DNA of 64,000 bases from Candidatus Thiosymbion ectosymbiont of Catanema sp. Cochon2018 (GCA_011392765.1 WYCW01000004.1:884205-948204); one strand, 5' to 3'. Numbered from the stretch's first letter, positions 19,371 to 29,920 are shown. Notes: generated by a model not told the origin, from the sequence alone. Made by a program: numbers and translations.

Positions 19371-19965
19371 TGAGTGATGAGTGATGAGTGATGAATGCGG
19401 AGGCGGTCGGGTCGGACTAGGATCCTTGAGGGACCCAGGGCGAGCGCGCATGAATCCTCCCGAAAACATGATCTTGTAGGATGTGGTGAGCCGTGGCCCC
19501 AGGGACCTGCCTGCGGCAGGCAGGTTCCTAGCCTCACCGCATTCTACCCTGTCCATGTTGTCCACTCAGTCCATGTGGTCCATGGTGGGAACCGCAAGCT
19601 TCGAGGTAACCACTATGGACAACATGGACTCAGTGGACAGATGTCGGACACACCACCGTCCAAAGACGCGGTTCGGTCGCCTGCCTGCGGCAGGCAGGTT
19701 CCTGACCTCACCCCCTCCTACTTGCTTGCAGTACCCGCCTGATAATGCCGACAGCTCCTAGGCTCCCGGCAGCCGGCGCCTGGAAGCCGGCAACCCGCAC
19801 CCATCCCGTCGGCCCCCACGGGCACCTTGACGAAATCCTCTCCATGGGCAAGGATTAGGCGCTTGAAGGGAGCACGTTCCCTGCAACCGGCGAAAAACAA
19901 ACCGGACCCGCGGGCCTTCATGGGCCTACCACCACCCGTCCCCAAAACGTGAGGAGTGTTCTGCC

Positions 19966-20955
19966 GTGGCAAAAACCCCCGTTCGAGTCGCAGTTACCGG
20001 CGCCGCCGGCCAGATCGGTTACGCAACCCTGTTTCGCATCGCCTCCGGCGAGATGTTGGGTAAGGACCAGCCCGTCATCCTGCAGCTGTTGGAATTGCCG
20101 ATGGAGAAACCGCAAAGCGCCCTCAAGGGCGTGATGATGGAGCTCGACGATTGTGCGTTCCCCCTGTTGACCAACATGATCGGCACCGGCGATCCCAAGG
20201 TGGCGTTCAAAGACGTCGACTACGCCCTGCTGATCGGCGCCAAGCCCCGCGGGCCGGGGATGGAGCGTAAAGATCTCTTGATGGACAACGCCAAGATCTT
20301 CATCGAGCAAGGGAAAGCCCTCAATGAGGTTGCCGCGCGCGAGGTGCGGGTCATCGTGGTCGGTAATCCGGCCAACACCAATGCCTACATCGCCAAGAGC
20401 TCCGCCCCGGACCTGCCCGCCGCCAACTTCACCTCCATGATGCGGCTCGACCACAATCGGGCGGTCTCGCAGTTGGCCACCCGGACCAAAAAGGCGGTCT
20501 CGGACATCGAAAAGATGGTGGTCTGGGGCAACCACTCGCCCACCATGTACCCGGACCTGCGTTTTACGACCGTGGCCGGTCAGGAAGCCAAGAAACTGGT
20601 GAACGACGAGACCTGGTACCGCGAGACCTACATCCCCACCGTCGGCAAGCGGGGCGCGGCCATCATCCAGGCCCGCGGCGCCTCCTCGGCGGCCAGCGCG
20701 GGCAATGCGGCCATCGACCACATGCGCGACTGGATGCTGGGCAGCAACGGCCGCTGGGTGACCATGGGCGTGGTTTCGGACGGCGCCTACGGGATTCCCG
20801 AGGGCCTGATCTACGGCTTCCCCTGCACCTGTACCGCCGGTAAGTACGAGGTCATCAAGGGCCTCGATATCGACGACTTCTCCCGCGAGAAGATGAACTT
20901 CACCCTCAAGGAGCTCGAAGAAGAACGCGAAGGTGTCAAGGGCCTTCTCGGCTGA
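19966..20955 (+). CDS. mdh: malate dehydrogenase
   Basis: [28 protein letters not shown]...[16 protein letters not shown]...[18 protein letters not shown]. Confidence 0.97.
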   Translation: MAKTPVRVAVTGAAGQIGYATLFRIASGEMLGKDQPVILQLLELPMEKPQSALKGVMMELDDCAFPLLTNMIGTGDPKVAFKDVDYALLIGAKPRGPGMERKDLLMDNAKIFIEQGKALNEVAAREVRVIVVGNPANTNAYIAKSSAPDLPAANFTSMMRLDHNRAVSQLATRTKKAVSDIEKMVVWGNHSPTMYPDLRFTTVAGQEAKKLVNDETWYRETYIPTVGKRGAAIIQARGASSAASAGNAAIDHMRDWMLGSNGRWVTMGVVSDGAYGIPEGLIYGFPCTCTAGKYEVIKGLDIDDFSREKMNFTLKELEEEREGVKGLLG

Positions 20956-20965
20956 CCCCCTCGTC

Positions 20966-21001
20966 GCGCCCGTGTCTTCGCGCTCGAAGACACGGGCGCG
21001 A
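20966..21001 (+). terminator. strong hairpin downstream of mdh
   Basis: cgcgcccgtgtcttcgcgctcgaagacacgggcgcg. Confidence 0.6.
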
Positions 21002-21048
21002 AAACCGGCCGGCCAGTCCGTATTGGTGGGCGCAGCCCACCCTACGAC

Positions 21049-21380
21049 CAGCGAGGCTTCGCCTCGGACCGACGAGGCATGAAGACCCCAAAAGCCCCTC
21101 TCCCGTAAGGCCCTATCTCCTCCGCCCAACCAGCCGTTGAAGAGCCAAGGTAGGTCGAAGTCGAAATCGAAATCGGAATCTCGATCCCGATTTGTGCACT
21201 GCACCAAAAACTCACACTCGGGTGGGCTGTGCCCATTGCTTTTTTTGTCCGCAGATTACGCAGATTCTCACAGATTAAAAACAGAAGTAATCTGTGAAAA
21301 TCTGCGTAATCTGTGGATAACAAGCTCGTGCGCTGCACAAAAAATTCATGGCTCGTCGGTCTGAGGCGAAGCCTCGCTAG
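21049..21380. repeat. composite CTAG-family repeat with ATCGGG and CGCAGATTA hairpins
   Basis: cagcgaggcttcgcctcggaccgacgaggc... and terminal ...cgtcggtctgaggcgaagcctcgctag. Confidence 0.75.
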
Positions 21381-21663
21381 GGAAATGGTCGAGCGCAGGC
21401 AAAAGCCATACCTCTATTCTCGGCGCTGATTCGACATCGGCTCCCGGATCCATCGGATATCGCGTGTCCTGTCCTTTTCCTGACAGCAGGACCGCCCGCC
21501 AATTATCGCAGACCTGATAGGTAAGACCCTATCGGTCAGCTCAACTCCTTCGAAAACCTTGAAAATCGATCCGAGATGCGGGCGTTTCGGATTAGGCACG
21601 GTATTTGCTTAAAATTCTTTATGGATTCCGGGCCGCTCACGATCATGGCAGGACACCCCGGAC

Positions 21664-21850
21664 ATTTTGGAGTGCGGCGGCAACCCTTACCCCAGTCCCT
21701 ACCGGAATCCGCGGTGCCTGACTTGGCCACCGGGTTGGCCAGGGTGCGCCGGCCCGCCGCCGCTTTGGATTCGGCGACCCATCCGTCCCCGGCAAAGATG
21801 TTGCAGTTACGGGAAAGCGCCGTCGCCGCGGCGGGTGGAGAACCCGGCGT
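21664..21850. repeat. dispersed repeat, second copy at 29921-30105
   Basis: tttggagtgcggcggcaa...ggaatccgcggtg...cgccgccgctttggattcggc...gggaaagcgccgtcgccgcggcg. Confidence 0.8.
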
Positions 21851-21922
21851 CCAGTCCACAACGTGAATATATTCACGTTAAATATAGCATGAGAATTGCG
21901 CAGTCAGGTAATTTTTTAGAAT

Positions 21923-22282
21923 ATGAGCACATTCGGCGAACGGGTTGCTACTACGAGGGAACGCCTACGGTTACGGCAGACCGACCTTGCCGCGCGGGTC
22001 GGGGTGACGCCGGGCTCGATCAACAAGATCGAGTCCGGCGAAACCAAGGGGGCGAAACCCAGTACCCTGGCGGCCTTGGCGCGCGCACTCGGGGTCAGCA
22101 TGGAATGGTTGGCAACCGGCAAGGAGGGATATGTATTGGAGGCGGCGGGCGACTATGCTTCGGAGCAGATGGCCCGCCTGCTGGCAGCCTGGGAGGGCCT
22201 GCCGCTCAATCTGCGGGTGCCCCTGTTGGCACTCATCGAGGCCATGGCGGGGATAGAGGATTCGAGCGTCGAATCGGATTGA
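21923..22282 (+). CDS. XRE-family transcriptional regulator
   Basis: MSTFGERVATTRERLRLRQTDLAARVGVTPGSINKIESGETKGAKPSTLAALARALGVSMEWLATG. Confidence 0.9.
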   Translation: MSTFGERVATTRERLRLRQTDLAARVGVTPGSINKIESGETKGAKPSTLAALARALGVSMEWLATGKEGYVLEAAGDYASEQMARLLAAWEGLPLNLRVPLLALIEAMAGIEDSSVESD

Positions 22283-22350
22283 TACCTGCCACTACCCGTA
22301 ACCTTCTACATCCGCTGCCATAACAGGCAGTAGACGGGGCGTGAGGGGAT

Positions 22351-22436
22351 AGTGTTATAACTCTGTTGTTTCCGAGCACACAAGGTCTTGATTAGCATCG
22401 CTGTTTGAACCCTGAAAACAAAGTTGGAACACTACC
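22351..22436. mobile_element. type A MITE copy
   Basis: agtgttataactctgttgtttccg...aacaaagttggaacactacc. Confidence 0.75.
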
Positions 22437-22461
22437 TTATCGGCACTTGGGTACTGCTGCA

Positions 22462-22681
22462 CTAGGATTCCTTGAGGGACCCGAATCTTTACCAATGAGT
22501 CAAGTTTGTGCAGTGCACAAATCGGGATCGGGATCGAAATCGAGATTCCGATTGCGATACCGATACCGATTTCGACCTACCCTGGCTCTCCAACGGCTGG
22601 TTGGGCGTAGGAGATGGGGCCTTACGGAAGAGGAGCTTTGGGGGCCTCGTGCCTCGTCGGTCTGAGGCGAAGCCTCGCTAG
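22462..22681 (-). repeat. CTAG-bounded modular element, ATCGGG cargo
   Basis: ctaggattccttgagggacccgaatctttaccaatgagtcaagtttgtgcagtgcacaaatcgggatcgg...gcctcgctag. Confidence 0.88.
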
Positions 22682-22890
22682 GGTCCCTTGAGGGACCCAC
22701 ATCTTTACAAATGAGTCAAATTTGTGCATTGCATAACAAAGAGGCCTCTTTTTTTATCCACAGATTACGCAGATTTCCACAGATTATTTTGTCTTTCATC
22801 TGTGGAAATCTGCGTAATCTGCGGATAAAAGATGGCGCCGGAACGAGCCGGAAATTCACCCCTCGTCGGTCTGAGGCGAAGCCTCGCTAG
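22678..22890 (-). repeat. CTAG-bounded modular element, CGCAGATTA hairpin cargo; shares its CTAG with the preceding copy
   Basis: ctagggtcccttgagggacccacatc...atccacagattacgcagatttccacagatt...aatctgcgtaatctgcggat...cctcgtcggtctgaggcgaagcctcgctag. Confidence 0.88.
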
Positions 22891-24950
22891 GCAGTCAGCC
22901 GCTCCAGTGCTTCGAGGTCCTCCAGGGGCGCCTCGCATCTGGTCCCGAAACAGGGATAGGCCCGAGTCCCGGCGCCCGGCGTCATAGCCCCCAGACTGCC
23001 CGGCAGCCCCTCCTCGGTGGCCGGGATGGCGAGCACCAGGCGCCGGGGGGCATAGGTACGCTGGGCGATTTCGGCCCAGTGCGTCAGGTCGTCGCCCGTG
23101 CCGCGGATAACGAGGGTCTGCGGGGGCTCCAGGTGCTCTTCCAGGGCGGCGAGTAGGCTGGCGTGAGCGTAAGGCAGGCGATGCATCTGCTCGGCGGCCA
23201 GGGCGAGGGTCCCCTGGGCAGCGGTGAGGTAACGGGTCTCGCTCAGCAGGTAGCCGAGGCGCTGCAGCGCCCGCGCAGCCACCCCGTTGCCGGCGGGCAC
23301 CGACTCGTCCCCCAGCGGCTTGGGTCGATGGATGAGTCGCTCATGGTCGTCCGAGGTAAAGAAAAAGCCCCCTTGTTGCGGGTCTGCGAAGCGGTCGAGC
23401 AGAACCTCAGCGAGTGCCGATGCCAACTCCAGATCCGCGCGTCGCCACCGGGCCTGCAGGAGCTCCAGCAAGGCGTCGATCAGGTAGGCATAGTCGTCCA
23501 GATAGGCGTTGAGGCGGGCCTTGCCGTCCTGGTAGGTGGCGAGCAGGCGCCCGTTCCGCCACAGCTCGGCACGGATGAAGTCGAGGGCACCTTGGGCGGA
23601 CGCCAGGTAGTCGGCGCGCTTCAGCACCCGCGCGGCTCGGGCCATACCCTTGATAGCCAAACCGTTCCAGGCTGTGAGCACCTTTTCGTCACGGCCCGGA
23701 CGGACCCGCCCCTCCCGGACGGTGAGGAGCTTGTGCCGCGCCGTTTCCAGCAGGGCGGCGACTGACGCTCGGGTTGTCCCCAGGTCGCGGGCCACCTGGT
23801 TGGCGGTGCGGTGGCCGTGCAGGTGCCACTTGCCCTCGAAGTTCGGTTCCCGGTCCAGGCCGTAGACGGCGGCGAACGGGGCGTACTCCTCGGCCGTGAG
23901 CAGGCGCGCGATCTCTTTGCGGTCCCAGACGTAGAATTTGCCTTCTTCACCCTCGCTGTCCGCATCGAGGGTCGAGTAGTAACCGCCCGCAGGCGACTGC
24001 ATCTCACGTATCACCCAATCGGCGGTGGCGACGGCGGCATCCCGGAACAGGGGATCACCCGTGATCTGCCAGGCATCGCAGCACAGGGCGAGCAGGGGCC
24101 CGTTGTCGTAGAGCATTTTTTCGAAGTGGGGGATCATCCACTGGTCGTCCACCGAGTAGCGGCAGAAGCCCCCGCCGAGCTGGTCGTTGAGTCCGCCGCG
24201 GATCATGCGCTCCAGAGTGAAGGTCGCCGGGTGCAGGGTCTCCCGGTCCGGCGTTCCGTCCGCTTGGGTTGCCGCGAAGCGGCGCAGCAGGAGTTCCAGG
24301 TCCGTGACATGGGGGAACTTCGGGGCCTGTCCGAACCCGCCGTGGCGGGCATCGAAGCTGTCGCCGAGCTGGCGCCGGGCCGCTGCCAGGGGCGTTGCGT
24401 CCGGAATCTCGCCGGCCCCGTCGGGGGCGAGCCGGGCCAAGGCATCCAGCACGGTGCGGTTTTGCTCCCAGATGGCGTCCCTTTGCTCGCGATAGGCGGT
24501 CGCGACGCCCTCGAGCAGCTGGGAAAATGCGGGCAGCCCGTGCCTGGACTCCGGTGGGAAGTAGGTCCCGGTAAAGAAGGGGCACTGGTCGTCCGGGGTC
24601 AAGAATACGGTCAGGGGCCAGCCGCCCGGACGCTTGGCCAGAAGCTGGTGGGCGCTCTGGTAGATCTTGTCCAGGTCCGGGCGTTCCTCCCGGTCCACCT
24701 TGATGTTGACGAAGAGCCGATTCATGACCTGGGCCGTGTGCGGATCTTCGAAGGATTCGTGGGCCATCACATGGCACCAATGGCACGCGGAGTAGCCGAT
24801 GGAGAGCAGGATAGGCCGATCCTGGTCGCGGGCGAGCGCCAGGGCTTCTGCGCACCAGGGCCACCAATCGACGGGATTGGCCGCGTGTTGCCGGAGATAG
24901 GGGCTGGTGGCGTCCGCGAGGCGGTTGCCGGAAGCGGTCGAGTCCGACAT
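22887..24950 (-). CDS. thioredoxin domain-containing protein (YyaL/SSP411-like)
   Basis: [89 protein letters not shown]. Confidence 0.94.
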   Translation of the reverse strand: MSDSTASGNRLADATSPYLRQHAANPVDWWPWCAEALALARDQDRPILLSIGYSACHWCHVMAHESFEDPHTAQVMNRLFVNIKVDREERPDLDKIYQSAHQLLAKRPGGWPLTVFLTPDDQCPFFTGTYFPPESRHGLPAFSQLLEGVATAYREQRDAIWEQNRTVLDALARLAPDGAGEIPDATPLAAARRQLGDSFDARHGGFGQAPKFPHVTDLELLLRRFAATQADGTPDRETLHPATFTLERMIRGGLNDQLGGGFCRYSVDDQWMIPHFEKMLYDNGPLLALCCDAWQITGDPLFRDAAVATADWVIREMQSPAGGYYSTLDADSEGEEGKFYVWDRKEIARLLTAEEYAPFAAVYGLDREPNFEGKWHLHGHRTANQVARDLGTTRASVAALLETARHKLLTVREGRVRPGRDEKVLTAWNGLAIKGMARAARVLKRADYLASAQGALDFIRAELWRNGRLLATYQDGKARLNAYLDDYAYLIDALLELLQARWRRADLELASALAEVLLDRFADPQQGGFFFTSDDHERLIHRPKPLGDESVPAGNGVAARALQRLGYLLSETRYLTAAQGTLALAAEQMHRLPYAHASLLAALEEHLEPPQTLVIRGTGDDLTHWAEIAQRTYAPRRLVLAIPATEEGLPGSLGAMTPGAGTRAYPCFGTRCEAPLEDLEALERLTA

Positions 24951-25343
24951 ATCGGCTCTCCTGTGGTGGTGAGGGTAACTGGGACATGGGTGGGCGGCCC
25001 CGAGGTTTCCATGGCCCAAATCCCGCCCAACCGTGTCGGGTCAGTGTTTTGAATTCGCAGATTACGCCGACTTCCACAGATAAAGAAACGAAATAATCCA
25101 TGAAAATCTGCTTAATATACGGATAAGGGCGACTTTGTAGTACTATGCCGCGCCACAGGGCCACTTTCAGTTCGGACTGCTGACAAAATGCCTCCAATTC
25201 CTCCACTTCCGATCCGCCCCCGCTTCCAGGCTCGAATCCAAGCCCAAGGGGAACGCGCAATAGAGTGTGACAAGTCGACTCTGCCGACGGGTACGGCGCC
25301 CGTTGCGGCCGTTTGCCGAGGATCCGCCGCCGCTCGCTATCGG

Positions 25344-25847
25344 ATGTATCTGGTCTGTTTCCTCGCCATGGTAGCGGTCGTCACGCTCACCGGCTGCGCC
25401 AGTAAGCCTGAGCGGATCTGGGCCGACCAGGTCGTAGTCTGGAAATCGAAGCGCAAGATGGCGCTCATTCGGGACGGCAAGGTGATGCACGAATACCGCA
25501 TCGCGCTCGGTGAGCGGCCGTGGGGTCACAAGAGGCAGGAAGGTGACGAGCGGACGCCGGAAGGCGATTACATCCTCGATTGGCGCAATCCCAACAGCCG
25601 TTTTTACAAGTCCATCCATATCTCATACCCCAACCCGCGGGACATTCGATTCGCCCGTGCCATGGGTAGGGACCCCGGCGGTATGATTATGATCCACGGC
25701 CAGCCTGATCACGCCCGATCCCCCAGGTTCAGGGAGAGATACCTGAGCCGGGATTGGACCAACGGTTGCATCGCCGTCCGGAACCCCGAGATGGACGAGA
25801 TCTGGCGCCTGGTTCGTTACGGCACGCCGATCAGGATTCTACCCTGA
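25344..25847 (+). CDS. L,D-transpeptidase (YkuD) family lipoprotein
   Basis: MYLVCFLAMVAVVTLTGCASKPERIW lipobox; MIMIHGQPDHARSPRFRERYLSRDWTNGCIAVRNPEMDEIWRLV catalytic HG..GCIAV. Confidence 0.88.
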   Translation: MYLVCFLAMVAVVTLTGCASKPERIWADQVVVWKSKRKMALIRDGKVMHEYRIALGERPWGHKRQEGDERTPEGDYILDWRNPNSRFYKSIHISYPNPRDIRFARAMGRDPGGMIMIHGQPDHARSPRFRERYLSRDWTNGCIAVRNPEMDEIWRLVRYGTPIRILP

Positions 25848-25925
25848 GTCCCGAAAGGGTCGGGGGAGGGGCCGTGAATCGAGGCCGTTTCCGCAAGATC
25901 CGGCGGCGAGGGGTATAAGGTCCAC

Positions 25926-26762
25926 ATGTTGAGCTATCCGCAACTCGATCCGGTCGCCCTGTCCCTCGGGCCGCTCAAGGTCCACTGGTACGGACTCATG
26001 TACCTGCTGGGCTTCGCTTGCGTGTGGCTGCTCGGCCGTTACCGCGCCGCGAATCCCGGCTCCGGGTGGGATGCCCGGATGGTGGACGATGCGGTCTTCT
26101 ACAGTGTTATCGGGACCATCCTGGGCGGCCGCCTGGGCTACATGTTCTTCTACGGCTTCGATCAGCTCCTCGCCGATCCTTTGCGCGTGCTGAAGATCTG
26201 GGAAGGCGGCATGTCCTTCCACGGCGGTTTGATCGGAGTAGTGACGGCGCTGTGGCTCTTCGGCCGCCACCGTGGCATGGGCTTCTGGCAGGTCACGGAT
26301 TTCGCCGCCCCTTTGGTGCCGCCGGCGCTATTCGCCGGGCGTATCGGCAACTTCATCAACGGCGAGCTGTGGGGACACCCTACCGACCTCCCCTGGGGCA
26401 TGCGGGTTCCCTGCGAGAGGTTCGGCGAGTACTGTAGGGGATTGGCACCGGGCGCCGAGTGGAGCCCGCCGTTGCATGCCTCCCAGCTCTACGAGGCCGC
26501 GCTGGAGGGCCTGGCCCTGTTCCTGATCCTATGGCTCTTCTCCGCCAAGCCACGGCCGAAGATGGCCATGTCGGGCCTGTTTCTGCTCGGTTACGGTGTC
26601 TTTCGCCTGCTCGTCGAGTCGGTCCGCCTACCGGATGCCCATATCGGCTATCTCGCCTTCGACTGGCTCACCATGGGCCAGATCCTGACCCTGCCGATGG
26701 TCCTGCTCGGGGTATTGTTGCTGGTGCTGGCCTATCGGGGATCCGGCCGGCAGGGGTCGTGA
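25926..26762 (+). CDS. lgt: prolipoprotein diacylglyceryl transferase
   Basis: LKVHWYGLMYLLGFA...GGRLGYMFFYG...WEGGMSFHGGLIGV...AGRIGNFINGELWG. Confidence 0.96.
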   Translation: MLSYPQLDPVALSLGPLKVHWYGLMYLLGFACVWLLGRYRAANPGSGWDARMVDDAVFYSVIGTILGGRLGYMFFYGFDQLLADPLRVLKIWEGGMSFHGGLIGVVTALWLFGRHRGMGFWQVTDFAAPLVPPALFAGRIGNFINGELWGHPTDLPWGMRVPCERFGEYCRGLAPGAEWSPPLHASQLYEAALEGLALFLILWLFSAKPRPKMAMSGLFLLGYGVFRLLVESVRLPDAHIGYLAFDWLTMGQILTLPMVLLGVLLLVLAYRGSGRQGS

Positions 26763-26781
26763 AACAGGGCGAGCGCGTATA

Positions 26782-26884
26782 TACTGCCACACGGCACAAT
26801 CTGCGCATTTCACTCCCTCTCCCTCCGGGAGAGGGCGGGGGCGAGGGGGAAATTCAAAAGCTCAGATTGTGCCGTGTGGCAGTA
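26782..26884. mobile_element. ~103-bp MITE with TA target duplication
   Basis: TA-tactgccacacggcacaatctg...cagattgtgccgtgtggcagta-TA; inserted in a gcgtataaatcctcccgaaaacatgatctt repeat also seen at 19437. Confidence 0.8.
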
Positions 26885-27286
26885 TAAATCCTCCCGAAAA
26901 CATGATCTTATGTTGGGCAAAGCGATAGGATGTCGGTGAGCGCGGTGGTTCTGAGCTCGCTGGTCGGTATTCCTTCTCCCTGCACGAACCGTATCAATGG
27001 ATGGCCCGTGCCCAACACCCGTATCGGGCACGCTTTCCGGATGTTGGGCACACCGCTGCCGTGGACCATACCGACGACATGAGAGTAGCCCAATGGACGA
27101 CATGGACGGTATGGACTGCATGGACCGGGGGGCATACAGCAACCCCTGGTCCACGTGGTCCACTTGGTCCATGTCGTCCACGGCGGCTGCCGCCGTCCCT
27201 GGTGGCTTTGCCCATCCTACGGCCTGGCAGCAATTTGTTGATCGAAAAGGAATTTATAAGCGCCCACCCTGCCCTGGGCCGTGAAA

Positions 27287-27312
27287 AAGCCCGGCAGGTG
27301 CCGGGCTGAATC
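27287..27312 (-). terminator. intrinsic terminator (minus strand) of the phasin gene
   Basis: reverse complement agcccggcacctgccgggctttttcac. Confidence 0.75.
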
Positions 27313-27396
27313 CTTTCTCGTCGCGGGAGAAACGGAGAGGACTTCCGATCCGGAAACCTCAACCGGCTCCCGGACGTAAGCCCGAATTTCTTCCCG

Positions 27397-27831
27397 TCAC
27401 ATGGTCGGAGTAGCCTTGCGGAACTGGTCGGAGAGCTTGTCCACTTCGCCTTTGATAAAGGAAGTATAGGCGTCCCGAATCTCGGTGAGCATCTCCATGC
27501 CCGTCTTGGACTCTTCCACCACGCGATCGCCGGTTTCCTTCGCCAGCTTGGTCTGTTCCTTGACGAACTCGTCGAAGCCCTTGACCTTGGTGGCCAGCTC
27601 CATCTGCTGCTTGGTCTGCTCCATCATGAAATCCATAGTCTTCATCTGACGGGAAGTCACCTTATCGAAGGTCTTCATGTTGAGCTCGGCGAGCTCCTTC
27701 AGCTTTTCCATGGTCTTGCTGCCCATCTCTTTCATCGTTTCAAGATTGTTTTCCGTGGTCATGATATATCCCCATCGGGTGAAAAATGTGTGTAACCCCC
27801 AGCAATTGCTGCGGTGCAACAATTGCTGCAC
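27397..27831 (-). CDS. phasin family protein
   Basis: MTTENNLETMKEMGSKTMEKLKELAELNMKTFDKVTSRQMKTMDFMMEQTKQQMELATKVKGFDEFVKEQ; real start ~27762. Confidence 0.85.
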   Translation of the reverse strand: MQQLLHRSNCWGLHTFFTRWGYIMTTENNLETMKEMGSKTMEKLKELAELNMKTFDKVTSRQMKTMDFMMEQTKQQMELATKVKGFDEFVKEQTKLAKETGDRVVEESKTGMEMLTEIRDAYTSFIKGEVDKLSDQFRKATPTM

Positions 27832-27838
27832 TGCACAA
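27798..27838. promoter_or_regulatory. candidate PhaR operator (TGC-rich repeats upstream of phasin)
   Basis: agcaattgctgcggtgcaacaattgctgcactgcacaat in the phasin-phaR intergenic region. Confidence 0.5.
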
Positions 27839-27873
27839 TAATAGTATCGGGCGGTCTTGTCAAGGGATTGTAT

Positions 27874-28338
27874 CTACTCCGACCGGTCGGACTTGCTGCC
27901 GGTCTTGAGGCCGGCGGCGCGCAGGAATTCCTTCTGGAAATCGGCCCACATCTCGACACTGCGTTGGGTCATGCGGGTGACGGTCTCCAGCGGGTCCTTG
28001 GCCAAGGTCTCGCGGAGCTGGTGCTGCTGCTTGGCGAAAACGTTCAGGGACTGCTCCAGGTAGCGGGCGAACAGGCCCTGCAGGGTTCCCCCGTAGAAAC
28101 GGATGATCTGGGCCAGCATATTGGCCGTGAACAGCGGCTTACCCGCGCTCTCCTCCTCCAGCATGATCTGCAGCAGGATAGAACGGGTGATGTCTTCCTC
28201 GTTGGTGGTATCCACCACCCGGAACTTGGTGCCCTTCATGACCAAGGCGCGCACATCGGCCACCGTGATGTACTTGCTGACCTCGGTGTCGTAAAGCCGG
28301 CGGTTCGGGTACTTCTTGATGATGCGGTCGTCAGACAT
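27874..28338 (-). CDS. phaR: polyhydroxyalkanoate synthesis repressor
   Basis: MSDDRIIKKYPNRRLYDTEVSKYITVADVRALVMKGTKFRVVDTTNEEDITRSILLQIMLEEE. Confidence 0.95.
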   Translation of the reverse strand: MSDDRIIKKYPNRRLYDTEVSKYITVADVRALVMKGTKFRVVDTTNEEDITRSILLQIMLEEESAGKPLFTANMLAQIIRFYGGTLQGLFARYLEQSLNVFAKQQHQLRETLAKDPLETVTRMTQRSVEMWADFQKEFLRAAGLKTGSKSDRSE

Positions 28339-28693
28339 AGGACTGTGGTTCAAACTATTCCGCTGCCGGCAGAATGTTCCGAAACGGGGTACTAGTCGCA
28401 GCGTCAATCCTCGGGGACCTTGAAAAAACCCTTCCCTGCTGCCATGGGATTCTGCAACGCGCGAAGTCGAACCTGCGCTTTCGACCTGGCTCCAGGTTCG
28501 ATCAATCATTCGATCGGACAGAGTGGGCTGTCCCGGCCCCCCCCCCCCCACGGGCACCCTGAAATTTTCAAGGTGTCTGCCGAGCAATCAGTATAACCCA
28601 GGTGCATCGGGCATCGGTCGATACAAGCCGAATAACTTACCGCGTGTGAGGTCTCACCGTACCCGCTGCAAGCGTTCCGGAGCATCCCACGAC

Positions 28694-29863
28694 ATGACCC
28701 AGGACCCCATCGTCGATACCATCTTTCTCGTGTTTACCGGCGCCGCGGTGCTTGCCACCCTGGCACTGGCCGCCCGCCAATCCCTGCTGCTGGCCTACAT
28801 CGCACTGGGCGTCCTGTTCGGTCCCTCCGGGATCGGCCTGATGGAAGACGCCGCGATCGCCTCGGACATCGCCCATATCGGGATCATGTTCCTGCTGTTC
28901 CTGCTCGGCCTGGACCTCAACCCCAAAGAACTGGTGCAGAGCGTGCGCCGCACCACCCTGGTGACCCTGGGCAGCTCGTTCACCCTGGCCGCCGTCGGTC
29001 TGGGTATCGGGCTGGCCGTCGGCTTCTCGCTGTTGGAATCCCTGGTGCTCGGAGGCGCCATGAGCTTCTCCAGCACCATCATCGGGCTCAAGCTGTTGCC
29101 CACCACCGTGCTGCACCACCAACGGATGGGGGAGATCATCATCAGCATCCTGTTGCTGCAGGACCTGATCGCCATCGCCATGCTGTTATTGTTGCGCGGG
29201 GCGGCTACCGGCGACGCACCCTGGACCGGCATCGCCCTGATGTTGCCGATGTTACCGGCCCTGGCACTGTTCGCCGGCCTGTGCGCCCGCTTCCTGTTGA
29301 TCCCCCTGATCAGGCGGTTCGATACCATCCGGGAGTACATCTTCCTGGTTGCCATCGGCTGGTGCATGGGCATGGCCGAGTTGGGAGGAGTTCTGGGTCT
29401 GTCCCACGAGATCGGGGCCTTCATCGCCGGCGTGGCCCTGGCCTCCAGCCCCATCGCCATCTATATCGCCGACAGCCTGCGGCCGTTACGGGACTTCTTC
29501 CTGGTGCTCTTCTTCTTCAGCATCGGCGTCCGGTTCGAGCTCGGAATGCTCACCGACGTCCTATTCCCCGCCGCCCTGGTCGCTGGTGCCACCCTGGCTC
29601 TCAAGCCGGTGGTCTTCCGTTGGCTATTGACCCGCATCGGCGATCCGATGCAACGTTCTACGGAGATCGGCTACCGCCTGGGACAGATGAGCGAATTCTC
29701 CATGCTCATCGGTGCCCTGGCGCTGCAGCTATCCGTCATCGGGGCCCGGGTGTCCTATACGATTCAACTCGCCACCATCCTCACCTTCGTGGTCTCCTCC
29801 TACCTGGTAGTAAAGCGCTTCCCGACACCGATTGCGCTCTCCGACGACCTCCGGCAGGATTGA
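28694..29863 (+). CDS. cation:proton antiporter (CPA2/KefB-like membrane domain)
   Basis: LLAYIALGVLFGPSGIGLM...IGIMFLLFLLGLDLNPKEL...GGAMSFSSTIIGLKLL...SHEIGAFIAGVALASSP. Confidence 0.9.
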   Translation: MTQDPIVDTIFLVFTGAAVLATLALAARQSLLLAYIALGVLFGPSGIGLMEDAAIASDIAHIGIMFLLFLLGLDLNPKELVQSVRRTTLVTLGSSFTLAAVGLGIGLAVGFSLLESLVLGGAMSFSSTIIGLKLLPTTVLHHQRMGEIIISILLLQDLIAIAMLLLLRGAATGDAPWTGIALMLPMLPALALFAGLCARFLLIPLIRRFDTIREYIFLVAIGWCMGMAELGGVLGLSHEIGAFIAGVALASSPIAIYIADSLRPLRDFFLVLFFFSIGVRFELGMLTDVLFPAALVAGATLALKPVVFRWLLTRIGDPMQRSTEIGYRLGQMSEFSMLIGALALQLSVIGARVSYTIQLATILTFVVSSYLVVKRFPTPIALSDDLRQD

Positions 29864-29920
29864 GCCTGGATCTGTGCCGGTGCGTATAAACCTTTTCAAT
29901 CCGCAGATTACACAGATTGT

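Noticed and set aside
19918-21207. 429-aa minus-strand ORF opposite mdh
   Set aside because: Begins inside a repeat element and is antisense to mdh.
23811-25052. 413-aa plus-strand ORF opposite the yyaL-like gene
   Set aside because: Antisense shadow ORF.
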